64,000 nt of DNA from Tretioscincus oriximinensis (GCA_022410635.1 JAJVDF010000001.1:10580777-10644776), one strand, 5' to 3'. Positions 32,990 to 44,428 are shown, numbered from the stretch's first letter. The notes: generated from the sequence alone by a model not told the origin. A program made the numbers and translations.

Positions 32990-33099
32990 CTTGCTCCTTT
33001 CCTGGAAGCAGGGTGTGTAGAAAGTTTGTGGTGGACCCTAGAATCAAGTTCAAGGGGTGGAAGAAGAAGAACTGGAGGCTGTGGAGTATTTTGAAGGCT

Positions 33100-33160
33100 T
33101 TTCCAGATCTGCTCACTTTGTTCGGGCTCAAACAAATATTTGTCCGGTAATGCAAGTGGG
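33100..33160 (-). promoter_or_regulatory. possible ITIH2 upstream elements (FOXA-like and C/EBP-like)
   Basis: About 110-170 bp upstream of the ITIH2 start codon are CAAACAAATATTTG, which contains FOXA-type cores on both strands, and a CTTGCATTA C/EBP-like word on the minus strand. Heavy-chain genes are liver genes controlled by such factors, so the sites are plausible. No TATA box was identified and the 5' UTR length is unknown. These are short motifs that occur often by chance. Confidence 0.2.
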
Positions 33161-33573
33161 GGTATAGGTCACAAGTTGTGCAAACGGTGTCTTTGCTATA
33201 CCGACATCCTTTGATAATAGCTCAGCCTTGGATAGGTTTAGCTGGATTTTGTTTTGTAGGTTTGTACTACACCTTTGGATTGAGTCACATGCAACAGGAA
33301 AATTGGCTTAGGGTGGAATAGCATAGAGCTGCAAACAGGAATGGCATAGAGCAGTTGTAACCTCCCAGCATTGATTTGTAGCATTTTCTGTCCACAGCAC
33401 AGATCTCATACCCACTTGGGTTGATTTCATATATTGTTTTAAGGCCCTGATTACACACGTGTTTTTAAACCATCTTGAAGAATCAAGAAGAAGAAATCTT
33501 GGGTTTTACAGTTTTCAATCCAGTTTTTCAGGAAGGCACATTGAAATAATCTAGTGCAGAAATCGGCTAAAAT

Positions 33574-33865
33574 CAGGGCTTTTTTTGTGACGGAACGCGC
33601 CGGTACACAGTACCGGCATCTTTTATTTAGAGGGGGGGGGGGGCACAGCAGCGGCGGCAGCGGCGGCAGCAGTGGTGGCAGCGGCAGTGGCGGCGGCTAC
33701 TGTCGCCGCTAACACCGCCCCTGCCTAAATAAAAGGTGCCGGTACTGCGGCGTTAGCGGCGGTGGTGGGGGGCTAACGCTGCCCACCCGCCGCCGGCGGC
33801 ACTAACGCCGCCCCCCCCTCGCCGGCGTTAGCCCCGTCACCTTTTTTTCTAGAAAAAAAGCACTG
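33574..33865. mobile_element. GC-rich hAT-type fold-back element
   Basis: Ends CAGGGCTTTTTTTGTGACGG and CTAGAAAAAAAGCACTG; 8-bp duplication GCTAAAAT at 33566-33573 and 33866-33873. The interior is made of GGCGGC/GCCGCC and TTAGCGGCG words in both orientations and a long G run, giving strong self-pairing. No transposase. Lies about 0.6 kb upstream of the ITIH2 start codon. Confidence 0.85.
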
Positions 33866-34129
33866 GCTAAAATGTTTGTAAAACTAGACCATCTCATATA
33901 AAGATGGTACGTATTAAAGATGGAATGGACCTTAGCAACAAAGCAAACAAGGTTCATATTGAGTGAGACAAGAAACATGGAAAGTATGCAATAATAGATA
34001 ACAATTTCAGCAGCCAGCCAAATGCTTCTAACGCACTTTGCTACTGGTTATTCATGTTTGATCACACCCTGGCTTATACCTACCTTTTTATTAACATTTG
34101 TATGTATTAAGATGCCACTTGTTTTGTTC

Positions 34130-34300
34130 AGGTGTTGTGACTATCTCACTCTTGGACATTTACTGCATTAGAGCCACTGAAGAAGACCCTCTACCCTTGT
34201 TTTGGCTGAAACACGTGTGCAGACTCCTTTGAAGAAACCGGAGCCCACACTCTCTACACTTGAATCTCCTGTGGATATTCTTTGTTTATATATTTTGTTT
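34130..34300 (+). repeat. relative of the 38-kb fold-back retroelement core
   Basis: Shares TTGTGACTAT, GCCACTGAAGAAGACC and CTGAAACACGTGT with the core at 38425-38480. Boundaries unclear; likely an old copy of the same family. Confidence 0.4.
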
Positions 34301-34344
34301 CTCTTATAGACCATGAATGGTGCAGTTGTTAAGAAACAGTCTTT

Positions 34345-34595
34345 CCACTGAGAGATCCATTCTTGAAGCCTTGTGTCGGCCGTGGAGAAGGGTGAGCATC
34401 CTCTACTGGCCTCAGCCCTAGCCAACTCAGCTATTTGTAAGAAAGTAGATTTGCAATCTACACTTCAGGTAGATTCATAAGTAACATTATTAATCTGGTA
34501 GGGAAGATGGAATAAACATAAGCCTTCAGGCAAAAATTAAGTTTGTAAGCCTCTCTGAGTGAGAAGGGCGGGGTATAAAAACCAGATTGTTCTTC
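34345..34595 (+). mobile_element. tRNA-derived SINE, diverged
   Basis: GAGAGATCCATTCTTGAAGC at the head; GTGAGAAGGGCGGGGTATAA at the 3' part, followed by TTCTTC. Plus orientation. Confidence 0.65.
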
Positions 34596-34871
34596 TTTAA
34601 TTGGGAATCTTGCTGAAAATATATATTTTAGATTTCAGTACTTTGATTCTGCTTAATGTTTCTTTTTCTTTTAGCAGTGTTTTGGAGACCTGTGTTTGGC
34701 TTCTTTAGTTTGGGGACTCTGACCTCTATTGTCTCCTAAAGTTTGTTCAAACTCATGTTTATTGTTTTCATTGACCCTATCCACCTCATCCTTGTGTCTC
34801 CTTCCTGTTTTGTCTTCAGTCACTCCCTCCATTAGAGTCCCTTTCAGTGAATCCTGCCTTTTTAGGCACGA

Positions 34872-35254
34872 TACATAAGAACATAAGAAGAGCCATACTG
34901 GATCAGGCCACAGCCCATCGAGTCCAGCATTCTGTGTCACACAGAGGCCCACCAGATGCACCTGGGCAGTCCAAACAGAGGAAAGCAAAATATGCTGCTC
35001 CTGTTCGTGACTCCCTGCAAATGGTATTTCAAAAGTCCTGCCTGTTGCTCCATCCCGGAGGCTACATCCAGACAACTATCTTAGTATCCATTTATACCCT
35101 TAGTGTCCATAAACCTGTCTAGTCCTGTCTTGAAACTATCCAAGCTGTTAGCTACCACTACCTCTTCAGGAAGTAAATTCCACAGGCCGATGACCCTCTG
35201 GGTGAAAAAATACTTTCCTTTGTCTGTTCTCACTTTTCTACCCAACAGTTTTAA
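34872..35254 (-). mobile_element. CR1/L2-like LINE 3' end, young copy
   Basis: Nearly identical to 4041-4430, including the encoded tail ([20 protein letters not shown]). It stops abruptly where the SINE at 35256 starts, suggesting that the SINE inserted into or next to the LINE. Confidence 0.8.
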
Positions 35255-35255
35255 G

Positions 35256-35534
35256 GATAGCTCAGTCACTAAGGAATCCGTCTCTCATATGGGAGATGGG
35301 GTTTCGAAGCCTTGTGTCGGACGTGGGGAGGGGTGAGCACCTTTCACTAGCCTGTAGCTCTAGCCAACCCAGCTATTCAAAAGCTTGAATTGCAAGAAAT
35401 TGCAACTGACTGCAAGAAGATATGTGGGAACCACCAGGGCCTGGTANGGAAGATAGAATGAAACCCATTGGGCAAAATACCCTTGTAAGCCGCTTTGAGT
35501 CCCTTTGAAAGGTGAGAAAAGTGGGGTATAAGAA
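35256..35534 (+). mobile_element. tRNA-derived SINE, well preserved
   Basis: Head AGCTCAGTCACTAAGGAATC, B-box-like GGGTTTCGAAGCC, 3' part GAAAAGTGGGGTATAAGAAC. Followed directly by the microsatellite at 35535. Best-preserved copy in the window. Confidence 0.8.
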
Positions 35535-35664
35535 CCCAGTTCTCCTTCTCCTTCTCCTTCTCCTCCTTCTCCTTCTCCTTCTCCTCCTCCTCCTCCTCCT
35601 CCTCCTCCTCCTCCTCCTCCTTCTCCTCCTTCTGCTTCTCCTTCTCCTCCTCCTTCTTCACTTT
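35535..35664 (+). repeat. (CTCCTT)n/(CTC)n microsatellite grown from a SINE tail
   Basis: About 130 bp of pure pyrimidine triplets and hexamers. In translation it gives poly-Leu or poly-Glu frames, which are not genes. Confidence 0.95.
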
Positions 35665-36539
35665 CTCACCATCACGTTCCCTGCTTGTATATGTAGGCCA
35701 AGACTGGTTTTGCAGTAGCAGTATTCCAGTTCAACATAAGATCTAGCCTACTGGAATGGAATAGGGAGATATATCAAAGGTTTTAGCAGCAGAGTCTTAT
35801 TTTTTAGCCTGTTGGAACAGGTAGAGGGATTGAAGCCTGATTTGGCAGTGGCCCACCTACTATTCAGCTGGCCTGTTAAGATGAATCTGTCTCAGTAGTT
35901 ATTTGGATGGCATGTTTGGCACAGTGGCATGTGTGATGCCTGAGAGATGCACCATCCACATGTCAAATGAAACCACCAAACTTTGGGCCTTGCAGGTTAT
36001 ATGCAGCTTGATTTCTAGATAAATATCCAACCAACATCAGTTCACAGACGCTATCTTAAGAGTGTGCACAGGCTCCTTAGGGAGTACAGGTAACGATTAC
36101 AGTATTTACTTGATCTCCAGCATAGTTTGAATTTCCCACTGTGCACTGACTGCCCAGGACTATGGGAGCAGCTCTGTAGTGAAGGTAGGGCCCCTGCTCT
36201 GTTTCCAGCTGAAGTGTCTGGCACAGATGGAAGGAAAAGCCTTCAAAACACTGAACTCAACTTTTGGAACATTGGGCGTCAGCAATAGTTGTTTCAGGAT
36301 TTTTCCTCCATCCATGCCAGATGCACTGTTGTTTCTTCAATATTTTTTCAGTTGGCAGAGGAGCAGCAGGTGGAATGGGTTATCACTATGCCAGCGCACA
36401 GATTACTATGGCCATCCCTGCTGCAATGGAGGCACAGAAGCAGCAGCCCATGGTGCCACAGTGAGCCAGCAAAGGAGATAATAAGGGGCATTACCTGGTC
36501 AGAGTTAGGGCGCTGCAAGGGCAGGAGGCCTTGACCCTG

Positions 36540-37345
36540 GAGCTGCAAGATGCAAATGTGCCCTGTGCAAGGACTCTTAAACATGGCAACCACGTTGGAN
36601 TACTGCAATGAGCTCTGTATGGGGCTGCCCTTGAAAACAGTTTGGAAGTTGCAGTGGGTGCAGAATGCAGCAGCTAGTCTGCTGACCGGAACAGCTGTCT
36701 AGACACACATCACGCCGGTCTTGAAAGAGCAGCACTGGCTGCCAATCTACTACTATTTCCCATTAAACAATCTCAAAGCAGTGTACTAAAATATATTCAC
36801 AAAGTAGTGTACAAGGAATATAATGATAATATATATATGGGGTGCCCATCTGCTACCGAGCCCAATTCAAGGTTTTGACTTTTAACTTACAAGGCCCTAA
36901 ATAACTTGGGCCCCAAATATCTAAAGGAACGCCTTCTCCCATACCAACCTGCCCATGACTTAAGACCTGCGGGGGAGGCCCTCCTGGTTGTACCACCTCT
37001 GTTAACAGCAAATGGAGTGGGAACCCAGGACAGGGCCTTCTCGGTGGCCCCCAGTCTTTGGAATAGTCACCCCCTTGAGGTGCGTCTATCATCACTGTTG
37101 TATTGTTTTAGAAGATCTCTGAAGACGCACCTCATTCTCTTGGCCTTTGGCTGAAGAAATCTCATTTGTCCCCACTTTTAAATACTGTTTTTATACTGTG
37201 TTTAACTTGTAAATTTTGTATTGTTTTATATTGTTTTAAATGTGTTACTTTTGTACTGATGTTTTACTGTGGGCAGCCCTGAGACCTTCAGGTGTAGGGC
37301 AGGATATAACTATAAATAAATAAAATAAATAAAATAATTAAAAAT
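36540..37345 (+). mobile_element. L2-like LINE 3' end
   Basis: Plus-strand remnants of the LINE polyprotein C-terminus: VQNAAASLLTG, THITPVLKEQHWLPI, GPKYLKERLLPYQPAHDLRP, DRAFSVAPSLWNSHPLEVRL. The 3' end CCCTGAGACCTTCAGGTGTA then GGGCAGGATATAA is followed by (AATA)n. About 36750-36840 appears to be an inserted AT-rich piece. A second 3' end is at 50535-50795. Confidence 0.8.
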
Positions 37346-37988
37346 TGGTGTTGGAGATCAGGTAAATAATCATTACCTGTTCTTCCTAGGGGAGGCTGGG
37401 AACCGCCTGTAGCCGACCCTTTCCAAAGAGTTTATTTTCACAAAATGCAGTATTCAAATCAGATCTGTTATTCTGAAATCATTTCTTCCTTTTTTTCTTC
37501 TTTCTGAATGAGTTCATTTTATCATAAGCATCTGAATCAAACAATCCCAGGGATCAGCAAAAGTAATTACGTTGTTGTTAATATTCACCAAACATACCAC
37601 TAGGTGGCGAGAGGAGCTCAGTTAACCATCCTTCGTGCATCAGTGCAAAGTCATGATTTTCAGCTTTTACACAAGCACTTTCAACAGTTACAGAAGAACG
37701 TGTGAACTGCACTGCAGAGCAAGATGTTAAAACTAGCAATCACCTTAACTTCAGAACTCCAGTAAAGAGTTTTTCTCAATTTAACCTAAAAACAGCATTA
37801 TCACAGTTCCATAATCGTATTCTGGATCTAATGATGCTTTAGGACTCTTCTTTCATTTGTCTCCAAATACGTCAAAGCATCCTAAAGCTTTTTCTCACCT
37901 TCAGGCAGTCACTGTTTCCTACCTTCCCTAGGCTGAAGAACGTGTGAAGATTATGTTCCTCCTTAGCCTTTCTGTGTTCTATGTGCTC

Positions 37989-39185
37989 TAGGGTTGTCAC
38001 CTTTTGATAAGTGAAATAAGGGACATGCTCTTAAAAATAAGGGACATTTCACAAAAATAAGGGGCACTAAAAAAATAACAAAAACAAACAACCAAACCTC
38101 TCCTCTATCAAGCCAAAGGACAAAAACAAAGCAGAATCAGTAGTATAAAAGTGTATATAAAAGTGAACAGTGGCAAAAAAAACCCACAAATAACACAATA
38201 AAAAACACATAGAAAGTATATAATACAAGTAAAAATTGTCCAACAATGCTCAAAGTACGTAAATTCAATCCCAAATTGCAGGGACTGGAGTAGAGGAGCA
38301 AAGTCTACGACGGATCTTTTTAATTATTTAAAAGATCTTTTAAATTATTTTCACCAGTGATTGAAGGTGTGAAGCACTCTCAAAAATTTATGCCTCCACA
38401 CATATACTTATACAGTCTAGAGTGCTGTTTTGTGACTATTGCCACTGAGGAAGACCGTTCCAGGTCGAAACGTGTTTGGCACTATTTGAATTCTTCCTTC
38501 TCCACTCTTGGATTGTTTGGATTTCTCCAATTTCATCCGTCGTAGACTTTGCTCCTCTACTCCAGTCCCTGCAATTTGGGATTGAATTTACGTACTTTGA
38601 GCATTGTTGGACAATTTTTACTTGTATTATATACTTTCTATGTGTTTTTTATTGTGTTATTTGTGGGGTTTTTTGCCACTGTTCACTTTTATATACACTT
38701 TTATACTACTGATTCTGCTTTGTTTGTGTCCTTTGGCTTGATAGAGGAGAGGTTTGGTTGTTTGTTTTTGTACCTTGTTCTCTCCTCCTTGTTTGGATTT
38801 TTTACGCAGTACTAAAAAAATAACAATCACAACACCTGACTACACTACCATTCGAAGAAGACCCTTCCACACTTCCTACTTCCTGTTCCTTTCTGTTTGA
38901 CTTTTGCTTACAGCATCTGGCTGGGAACTGAGATTCACTTTCCTTGCACTGAGAGCGCTAGTAGCACCGAACTCACTGCCTGCTGAAACGTCGATAATCA
39001 ATGACTTTGTATCGATTAGAATATAATTATCAATATATATCGAAGCGGCAATTCGAATTTCGAATATTTTGAAAGAAGCATCATATTAGTGATATTTTAC
39101 GGGACACTGAATCATAATACGGGACGCGTAATTTTTACCTGAAATACGGGACATCCCTTATAATACGGGACAGGTGGCAGCCCTA
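37989..39185. mobile_element. hAT-like element carrying a nested fold-back retroelement
   Basis: Ends TAGGGTTGTCACCT and AGGTGGCAGCCCTA match as inverted repeats at 12 of 14 positions, and subterminal AAGGGACAT / ACGGGACATCCC words repeat in both halves. Flanks do not give a clean 8-bp duplication, so class is inferred from end sequence. The nested element is at 38081-38810. Confidence 0.55.
38081..38810. mobile_element. 730-bp fold-back retroelement with 15-bp target duplication
   Basis: Flanked by a perfect ACTAAAAAAATAACA at 38066-38080 and 38811-38825. Two arms of about 236 bp (38078-38313 and 38537-38772) are almost perfect reverse complements. The loop 38314-38536 contains GCCACTGAGGAAGACC ... 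GGTCGAAACGTGTTT. After the right arm a further 38 bp remains unpaired. No protein is encoded. The long target duplication and the partial inverted copy recall Penelope-like elements, but no reverse transcriptase is present to prove it. Confidence 0.7.
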
Positions 39186-39551
39186 AATATGCCCCACTCC
39201 TTCCAACTAAGGCTATGTGCACCCAATGTTTTTTTACCTGTTCGTAGTGCAATCAGGAAGTCCTGGGCATACAATAGTGAGCCCGCAATAAATGCCTTTC
39301 CCCCGCAAATAAACTATTGCTCAGATATTCAGTCATCGTTCTGGAGAACCCCCATATTCTCATGACCGTATGCGTGTGAACAAATTAGATGTGAGATGAT
39401 AATACAATCAAGAACACAGTTGTTTCTCTTGGCTGTTGCAAGTAAAAAAAAATTCTCAGTCTGCACTGTGGTGAGATCAATGAACAATGTTACAGAACTG
39501 AGGCGTTTGTCACGAAATATACATGTTTGGTGTTGCACAGATTGCTACATT

Positions 39552-39870
39552 CCGGCCTGTGGAATTTACTTCCTGAAGAGGTAGTGGTAGCTAACAGCTT
39601 GGATAGTTTCAAGACAGGACTAGACAGGTTTATGGACACTAAGAGTATAAATGGATACTAAGATAGTTGTCTGGATGTCGCCTCCGGGATGGAGCAACAG
39701 AAAGGACTCTTGAAATACCATTTGCAGGGAGTCACGAACAGGAACAGCATATTTTGCTTTCCTCTGTTCGGACTGCCCAGGTGCATCTGGTGGGCCTCTG
39801 TGTGACACAGAATGCTGGACTCGATGGGCTGTGGCCTGATCCAGTATGGCTCTCCTTATGTTCTTATGTA
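39552..39870 (+). mobile_element. CR1/L2-like LINE 3' end, young copy
   Basis: 5'-truncated at CCGGCCTGTGGAATTTACTT; encodes the tail ([20 protein letters not shown]) and ends CCTTATGTTCTTATG. Almost identical to the copies at 4041, 34872 and 63719 but on the opposite strand. Confidence 0.8.
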
Positions 39871-40444
39871 TAGCATTGTAGTGGTTTTTAAGTCTTGGTG
39901 TGCACCTGCCCTATGTGAAAACATGTCATGGAATACAGTATTGTACCTTCTGCAGACATGTTTCTACTGCCCAGAAATGTTTGCATACTACTTCATTTTA
40001 AGAATGTTATTGGGATTAGTGAAACTTTTAGGAATTCAAATGATCTATTCCTGGTACTTGCCTGGTTTGTTTCGCAATCAAAGTGTGAGTGGACCCTAGA
40101 CTCATTTTAGGGCTAATTTAACCTTCTCTCCTTTAATTCAGGTGATTATGCATTTTCTCACAAAAGGACTATTTTACCTTCATGTTGGTGTGAATCTTCC
40201 TTCATAATCCATGGTGTACTAATTATTGGAATGGAAACCCAGGTATTGCCTCCAGATTGGTAAAACAGGTAGGATGCTTTTAAAATCCAAATGCAGGAAG
40301 TTTAGAGCAGGTGAAAGTTTTGCTTTAATCTCCTTGAGATGCAGCTTAAATGCCAAGGCTAAAGTAGAGTTGCCACTTCATTTTCCTTCCTGGGTATTGA
40401 GGGAGCAAAAGGGAAGGAGGTTTGTATCTTCTCCGACTTTTAAG

Positions 40445-40725
40445 AATATAAGAAGAGCCATACTGGATCAGGCCACAGCTCATCTAGTCCAGCTTTCTGT
40501 CTCACACAGAGGCCCACCAGATGTACCTGGGCAGTTCGAACAGAGGAAAGCAAAATATGCACCTGTTCGTGGCTCCCTACAAATGGCATTTCAGGAGTCC
40601 TGCCTGTTGCTCCATCCCAGAGGCAGCATCCAGAAATCCATCCTAGTACCCATTTATACCCTAGGTGTCCATAAACCTGTCTAGTCCTGTCTTGAAGCTA
40701 TCCAAGCTGTTAGCTACCACCATAT
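40445..40725 (-). mobile_element. CR1/L2-like LINE 3' fragment
   Basis: AATATAAGAAGAGCCATACT at left; GTGTCCATAAACCTGTCTAG at 40665. Slightly diverged from the young copies. Confidence 0.75.
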
Positions 40726-41620
40726 TTTATACTTTTATACATATTTTATATATTCATCAAGTATAAAAGAGGAACCGCAGCTAATCCCATCTCACCACAT
40801 ATTCCATATTTTCCTGCAAAAATAGGCGAAATACGTTAGTTTTACTTCCCCAGAGNTTGATGATTAGTCAGCGAGAAGCCTAAATAACTAACGTAATTTA
40901 CCTGTTTTTGAATCATGTCTTTGGGTGTTAGGATGGAATGGAAATATAAATGAATGAATAGAATTTGTAATTATTACCTCACATTTTAGAGAAATAATAA
41001 ACACCATCAGAATGTCTTAATTTTGCATAGCATGGCCGAATTTTTCATAGCATGAATCTTATTTTGGAATATATTTTTGGGCTAGATACCAGATGTGTGC
41101 AAAGTCCAGTTCACATTTACAAACTCATTTTGAACAGTCTGTGTTTGAACTGAGCAATTTTTCGTGTTTTCAAAGAAAAGAAAAAAGCCCTGCCATCTTA
41201 ACACTAGGATAGGCTATATGGCAGGCCCTGAATGGTCTGCACTTGATTGAAGATGGTAGTTACCTAATCCAAAACAGAGCCCAGAAGATTCAGTATAGAA
41301 AGTCACAACGTTCGGATAATTCAGATTAAGACCCTGTCTTTGCATTCTTCACTTAAACTCTCTGAATCTGCATATTAATGTCGGTTGTGGAAGCCCCAGC
41401 CCCACTAGATTTGCCTGCCTGAGATGAAACCTGATCCATATTGAAGGGAGGCCTTAATCTNAGTTACTGGCAGGCCAAAGGTTCCTAGCCTTAGATACTT
41501 GGGAGGCTGGATTTTGACAATGAACCCCACCCTCCCTGGTAATTCCATATCAGTGTTATCCAGATGCACTGATATGGAAAGCTGTCTCTAGTAATACTAA
41601 GTTAGCTAACTGGGATTCTC

Positions 41621-41832
41621 TAGGACAAGATGACCATTTTCGGGGTGGTGGTAGTAAAAACTTGTTTTTGCGGTGCCTCCCAGTTTTTCCTGACGGGAAT
41701 TTTTTTAAAAAAAAGATACTTTTTTTGAAAAAAAATCTCTTTTTTTGAAAAAAATTCCTCAGCAAAAAATGTGAGTCACGTCAAAACCAGGGTTCTACCT
41801 CCCCCCACAAAAGGTGTCATCTGGTCAGCCTA
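41621..41832. mobile_element. TAGGCTGACC-type hAT-like MITE, copy 1
   Basis: Fold-back element ending AGGTGTCATCTGGTCAGCCTA, with a decayed left end TAGGACAAGATGACC. GATTCTC flanks both ends (41614-41620 and 41833-41839), consistent with a 7-8 bp duplication. Interior is T- and A-rich arms (TTTTTGAAAAAAAATC). Confidence 0.75.
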
Positions 41833-42769
41833 GATTCTCTACTCTAGATTACTAGTGAAAGAGCCTTAGTTTCCTCAGTAACTGCTCTCCCTTTCTTCTA
41901 GCATTCCTGTTTAAGACTGCTTTTTCCATTACCCCAAGGATTCTCATGAATGAGGCTGCCGGTTGCTACAACAGTTATCCTAGCCGTCCCTTATCAATAG
42001 CTGGGCTCACAGTCCTTAAGTAATCGTGATAACATGTCCCGAAGTCTGAAAAACTTTGTATACTAGTATTAAAAGAAAAATATTAAGGCAACATTGAGGA
42101 AGGTTTTATGTAGTTTCATTTTATTTAGCTGGCAACATATAGTTTATAACAACCAGTGTGGGATTGAAAATGAATTCCCAATTTCCTACAACAGGTTCTC
42201 ATCCTGGTGTGGATAATGCAATAGCAGCTGTTTGTACAGTTTCCCACCCCTCCAACTAAAGGCAGGATATGGATTATTAGCTTGTCAGCTTGTAACCAGC
42301 TGGCAGACTTTATCACGCCTGGACCAGTTACCAATCACTAATGGGCGAATGCCAGGTACTGAATACAGAAACCAGATTCTCACTCTGTATTGACATTTTG
42401 CTCAGAAGGGTGCAAACATTTTATTACGCAGCCTGTGTCAAACAATGCAGGGCATGTTTATTGGGTCTGATGCCCCTAATGTGCAATTTGAAAATATGCA
42501 AGAACACTAATTAGATATGTTGTGCCATTCTGATCTGTCGTACACCCAAGTAAACAGGACACACCTGTCCTTTTTNGCAATGGATGGTTCTGGCAAGAGC
42601 CAAGAAGTGTTTCAAAAATTCATTAACTTCATTTTCCTGTCATTAACCAACATATTGGAAAGATTCTCTGAGCACAAAGAAGAGGGAAGAGGGCATCCAG
42701 AGCATGCAAAGGATGAATCATAAGCTTGTTTCACGTGCGTTAAAAAACAGCTCAAAAGTGGCTGGTATC

Positions 42770-42962
42770 TAGGCTGACCAGATGACGCCTTTTGGGGGGG
42801 GGGGTTGGAAACCCATTTTTGGGGTGCCTCCCAGTTTTTTCTGAGGAAAAAAAATTGAAAAAAAAAATCTTTTTTTGAAAAACATTTCCTCAGAAAAAAA
42901 GGAGAGGCACCCCAAAACCGGGTTTTCAACCCCACCCCCAAAGGCGTCATCTGGTCAGCCTA
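42770..42962. mobile_element. TAGGCTGACC-type hAT-like MITE, copy 2 (intact)
   Basis: 193 bp, perfect 20-bp inverted ends TAGGCTGACCAGATGACGCC, and perfect 8-bp duplication CTGGTATC at 42762-42769 and 42963-42970. The whole element is close to one long hairpin. No coding capacity. Confidence 0.9.
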
Positions 42963-44428
42963 CTGGTATCCCCCAATCCCACATCTAGCCCACACTAGTA
43001 TCCCCAGTCCCATATCTAAATCACATTGAATTCGGGCCTTTAAAAAAAACACACGTGTGTTGATATACTTTAATTTCTTTTTTAATATCAAAAGCAGTAG
43101 AGGGTGCAATATTCTTATTTAAATTAAAGGGCCTCCACTTTGCTTTTTACTCAACAGGAATTTTCACTTTAAACATGTTTGCTCTTAGAATAACATGATC
43201 TGCAGCTTTCTGAAAACTGCCCTTAACAAAATTAGTTTTAGAGGCTACTTTTGCTAACTATTTTCCCACCAAAGGAGCATGTGAGTAAGTATTGCTCTCT
43301 GAACCATTATATTGCCGTTTTGTAATCGTTACAGCCAGATGGCTGAATGTCTCCCTAAAGAGATGGAAAGCTGGGATCTGACACAAACTGGCTGGCAAAT
43401 GCCATGTACCTCTCTGTAACCCCAGAGAGAAACTGCAATGAGGCTCTAGTGGGCATCTATAGCAGTGACCAGAAGACTATCACTGTGAGTTCCAGAAAAA
43501 AATTCTACTTGTGTGTCACCTCCTCCCCAGACACATACCTAGCAGGAGATGGGAATGATGTGGTTGGTGAGTTTCCTGAAGGGAGCAGTTTTGGAGTGAA
43601 TGGTAGATGGTTCCTGTCAAGAAAAAGGTATCTTGGATGTCAGTAAATGGCAGGAACATTTTGTGCTTGTATGTTCAAACATTAAAGCCCCTAAGTGCCT
43701 GTAAGTGATACTCCTGGCACCCACATCAATGCAACCATTGCTGGGGTTGNCAGAGCCCATCTTGTAGAAATCAGACTATGGAAAGTATTACTGCACTGAA
43801 ATATACTAGTTTGGGGGGAAATGATTCCCTTGAGTATAGGACATTAAGAGCAGGATCTTTTGATTACTGGCTTTAAAAACAACTACTCAACCCACTGAAT
43901 CTTAAAATGACAGCTGGACAGCACAGAACCTTCTAGACAAAAGATCCTTTCAAAATGATAAAAAAAATACTTTTTTAAAAATCCCAACAATCCTTGATGT
44001 CAAAGTCTATCAGTGAGCCAGATTAAAGGCCTGTTGGCACCATGCTATCTCTGGTGTATCAGTGGTGGGCAAAACCTACCATGACCCACAATAGCATGTG
44101 ATGGGGCACCCTTAGTGCCAGATCTTAATATCCTGTGCTTGTGAGGGTATTTCATTGTGAGCAAAGTCCATAGGCTGCATTGGATGGCACCATTTCCAGC
44201 AGCCTCCACTAACCAGATTGTCTGCAAAGCTATTGGAGGCTGGTGAGAGCAAGAATAAAATAAGCTGATGTCCCATCATCTCCCACGTGTGCTTGCCCCA
44301 TTTTGTGAATGTTGCTGTATATGGGCCATGATGTGGGCAAGGATAAAGACAATTGAACTGATGCACTCCAAGGAATTGCATCATTTGCTCTCCCTTGACT
44401 ACTTTCAAGCACAGTTGTTTTTAATATG

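Noticed and set aside
35512..35718. Poly-Leu open frame, and poly-Glu/Lys frame opposite
   Set aside because: Translation of the pyrimidine microsatellite; no start context, no conserved protein.
36264..36534. Overlapping short plus-strand frames near 36.3 kb
   Set aside because: Three frames open at once without conserved residues or splice sites; low stop density by chance.
38445..38470. Calling a functional hammerhead ribozyme
   Set aside because: Core words fit, but stem II has an unpaired A and stems I and III cannot be drawn convincingly; kept only as a finding to test.
43404..43646. 80-codon frame with a protein-like composition
   Set aside because: No recognisable domain, no splice context tying it to a gene, single exon in repeat-rich intergenic DNA; cannot be supported.
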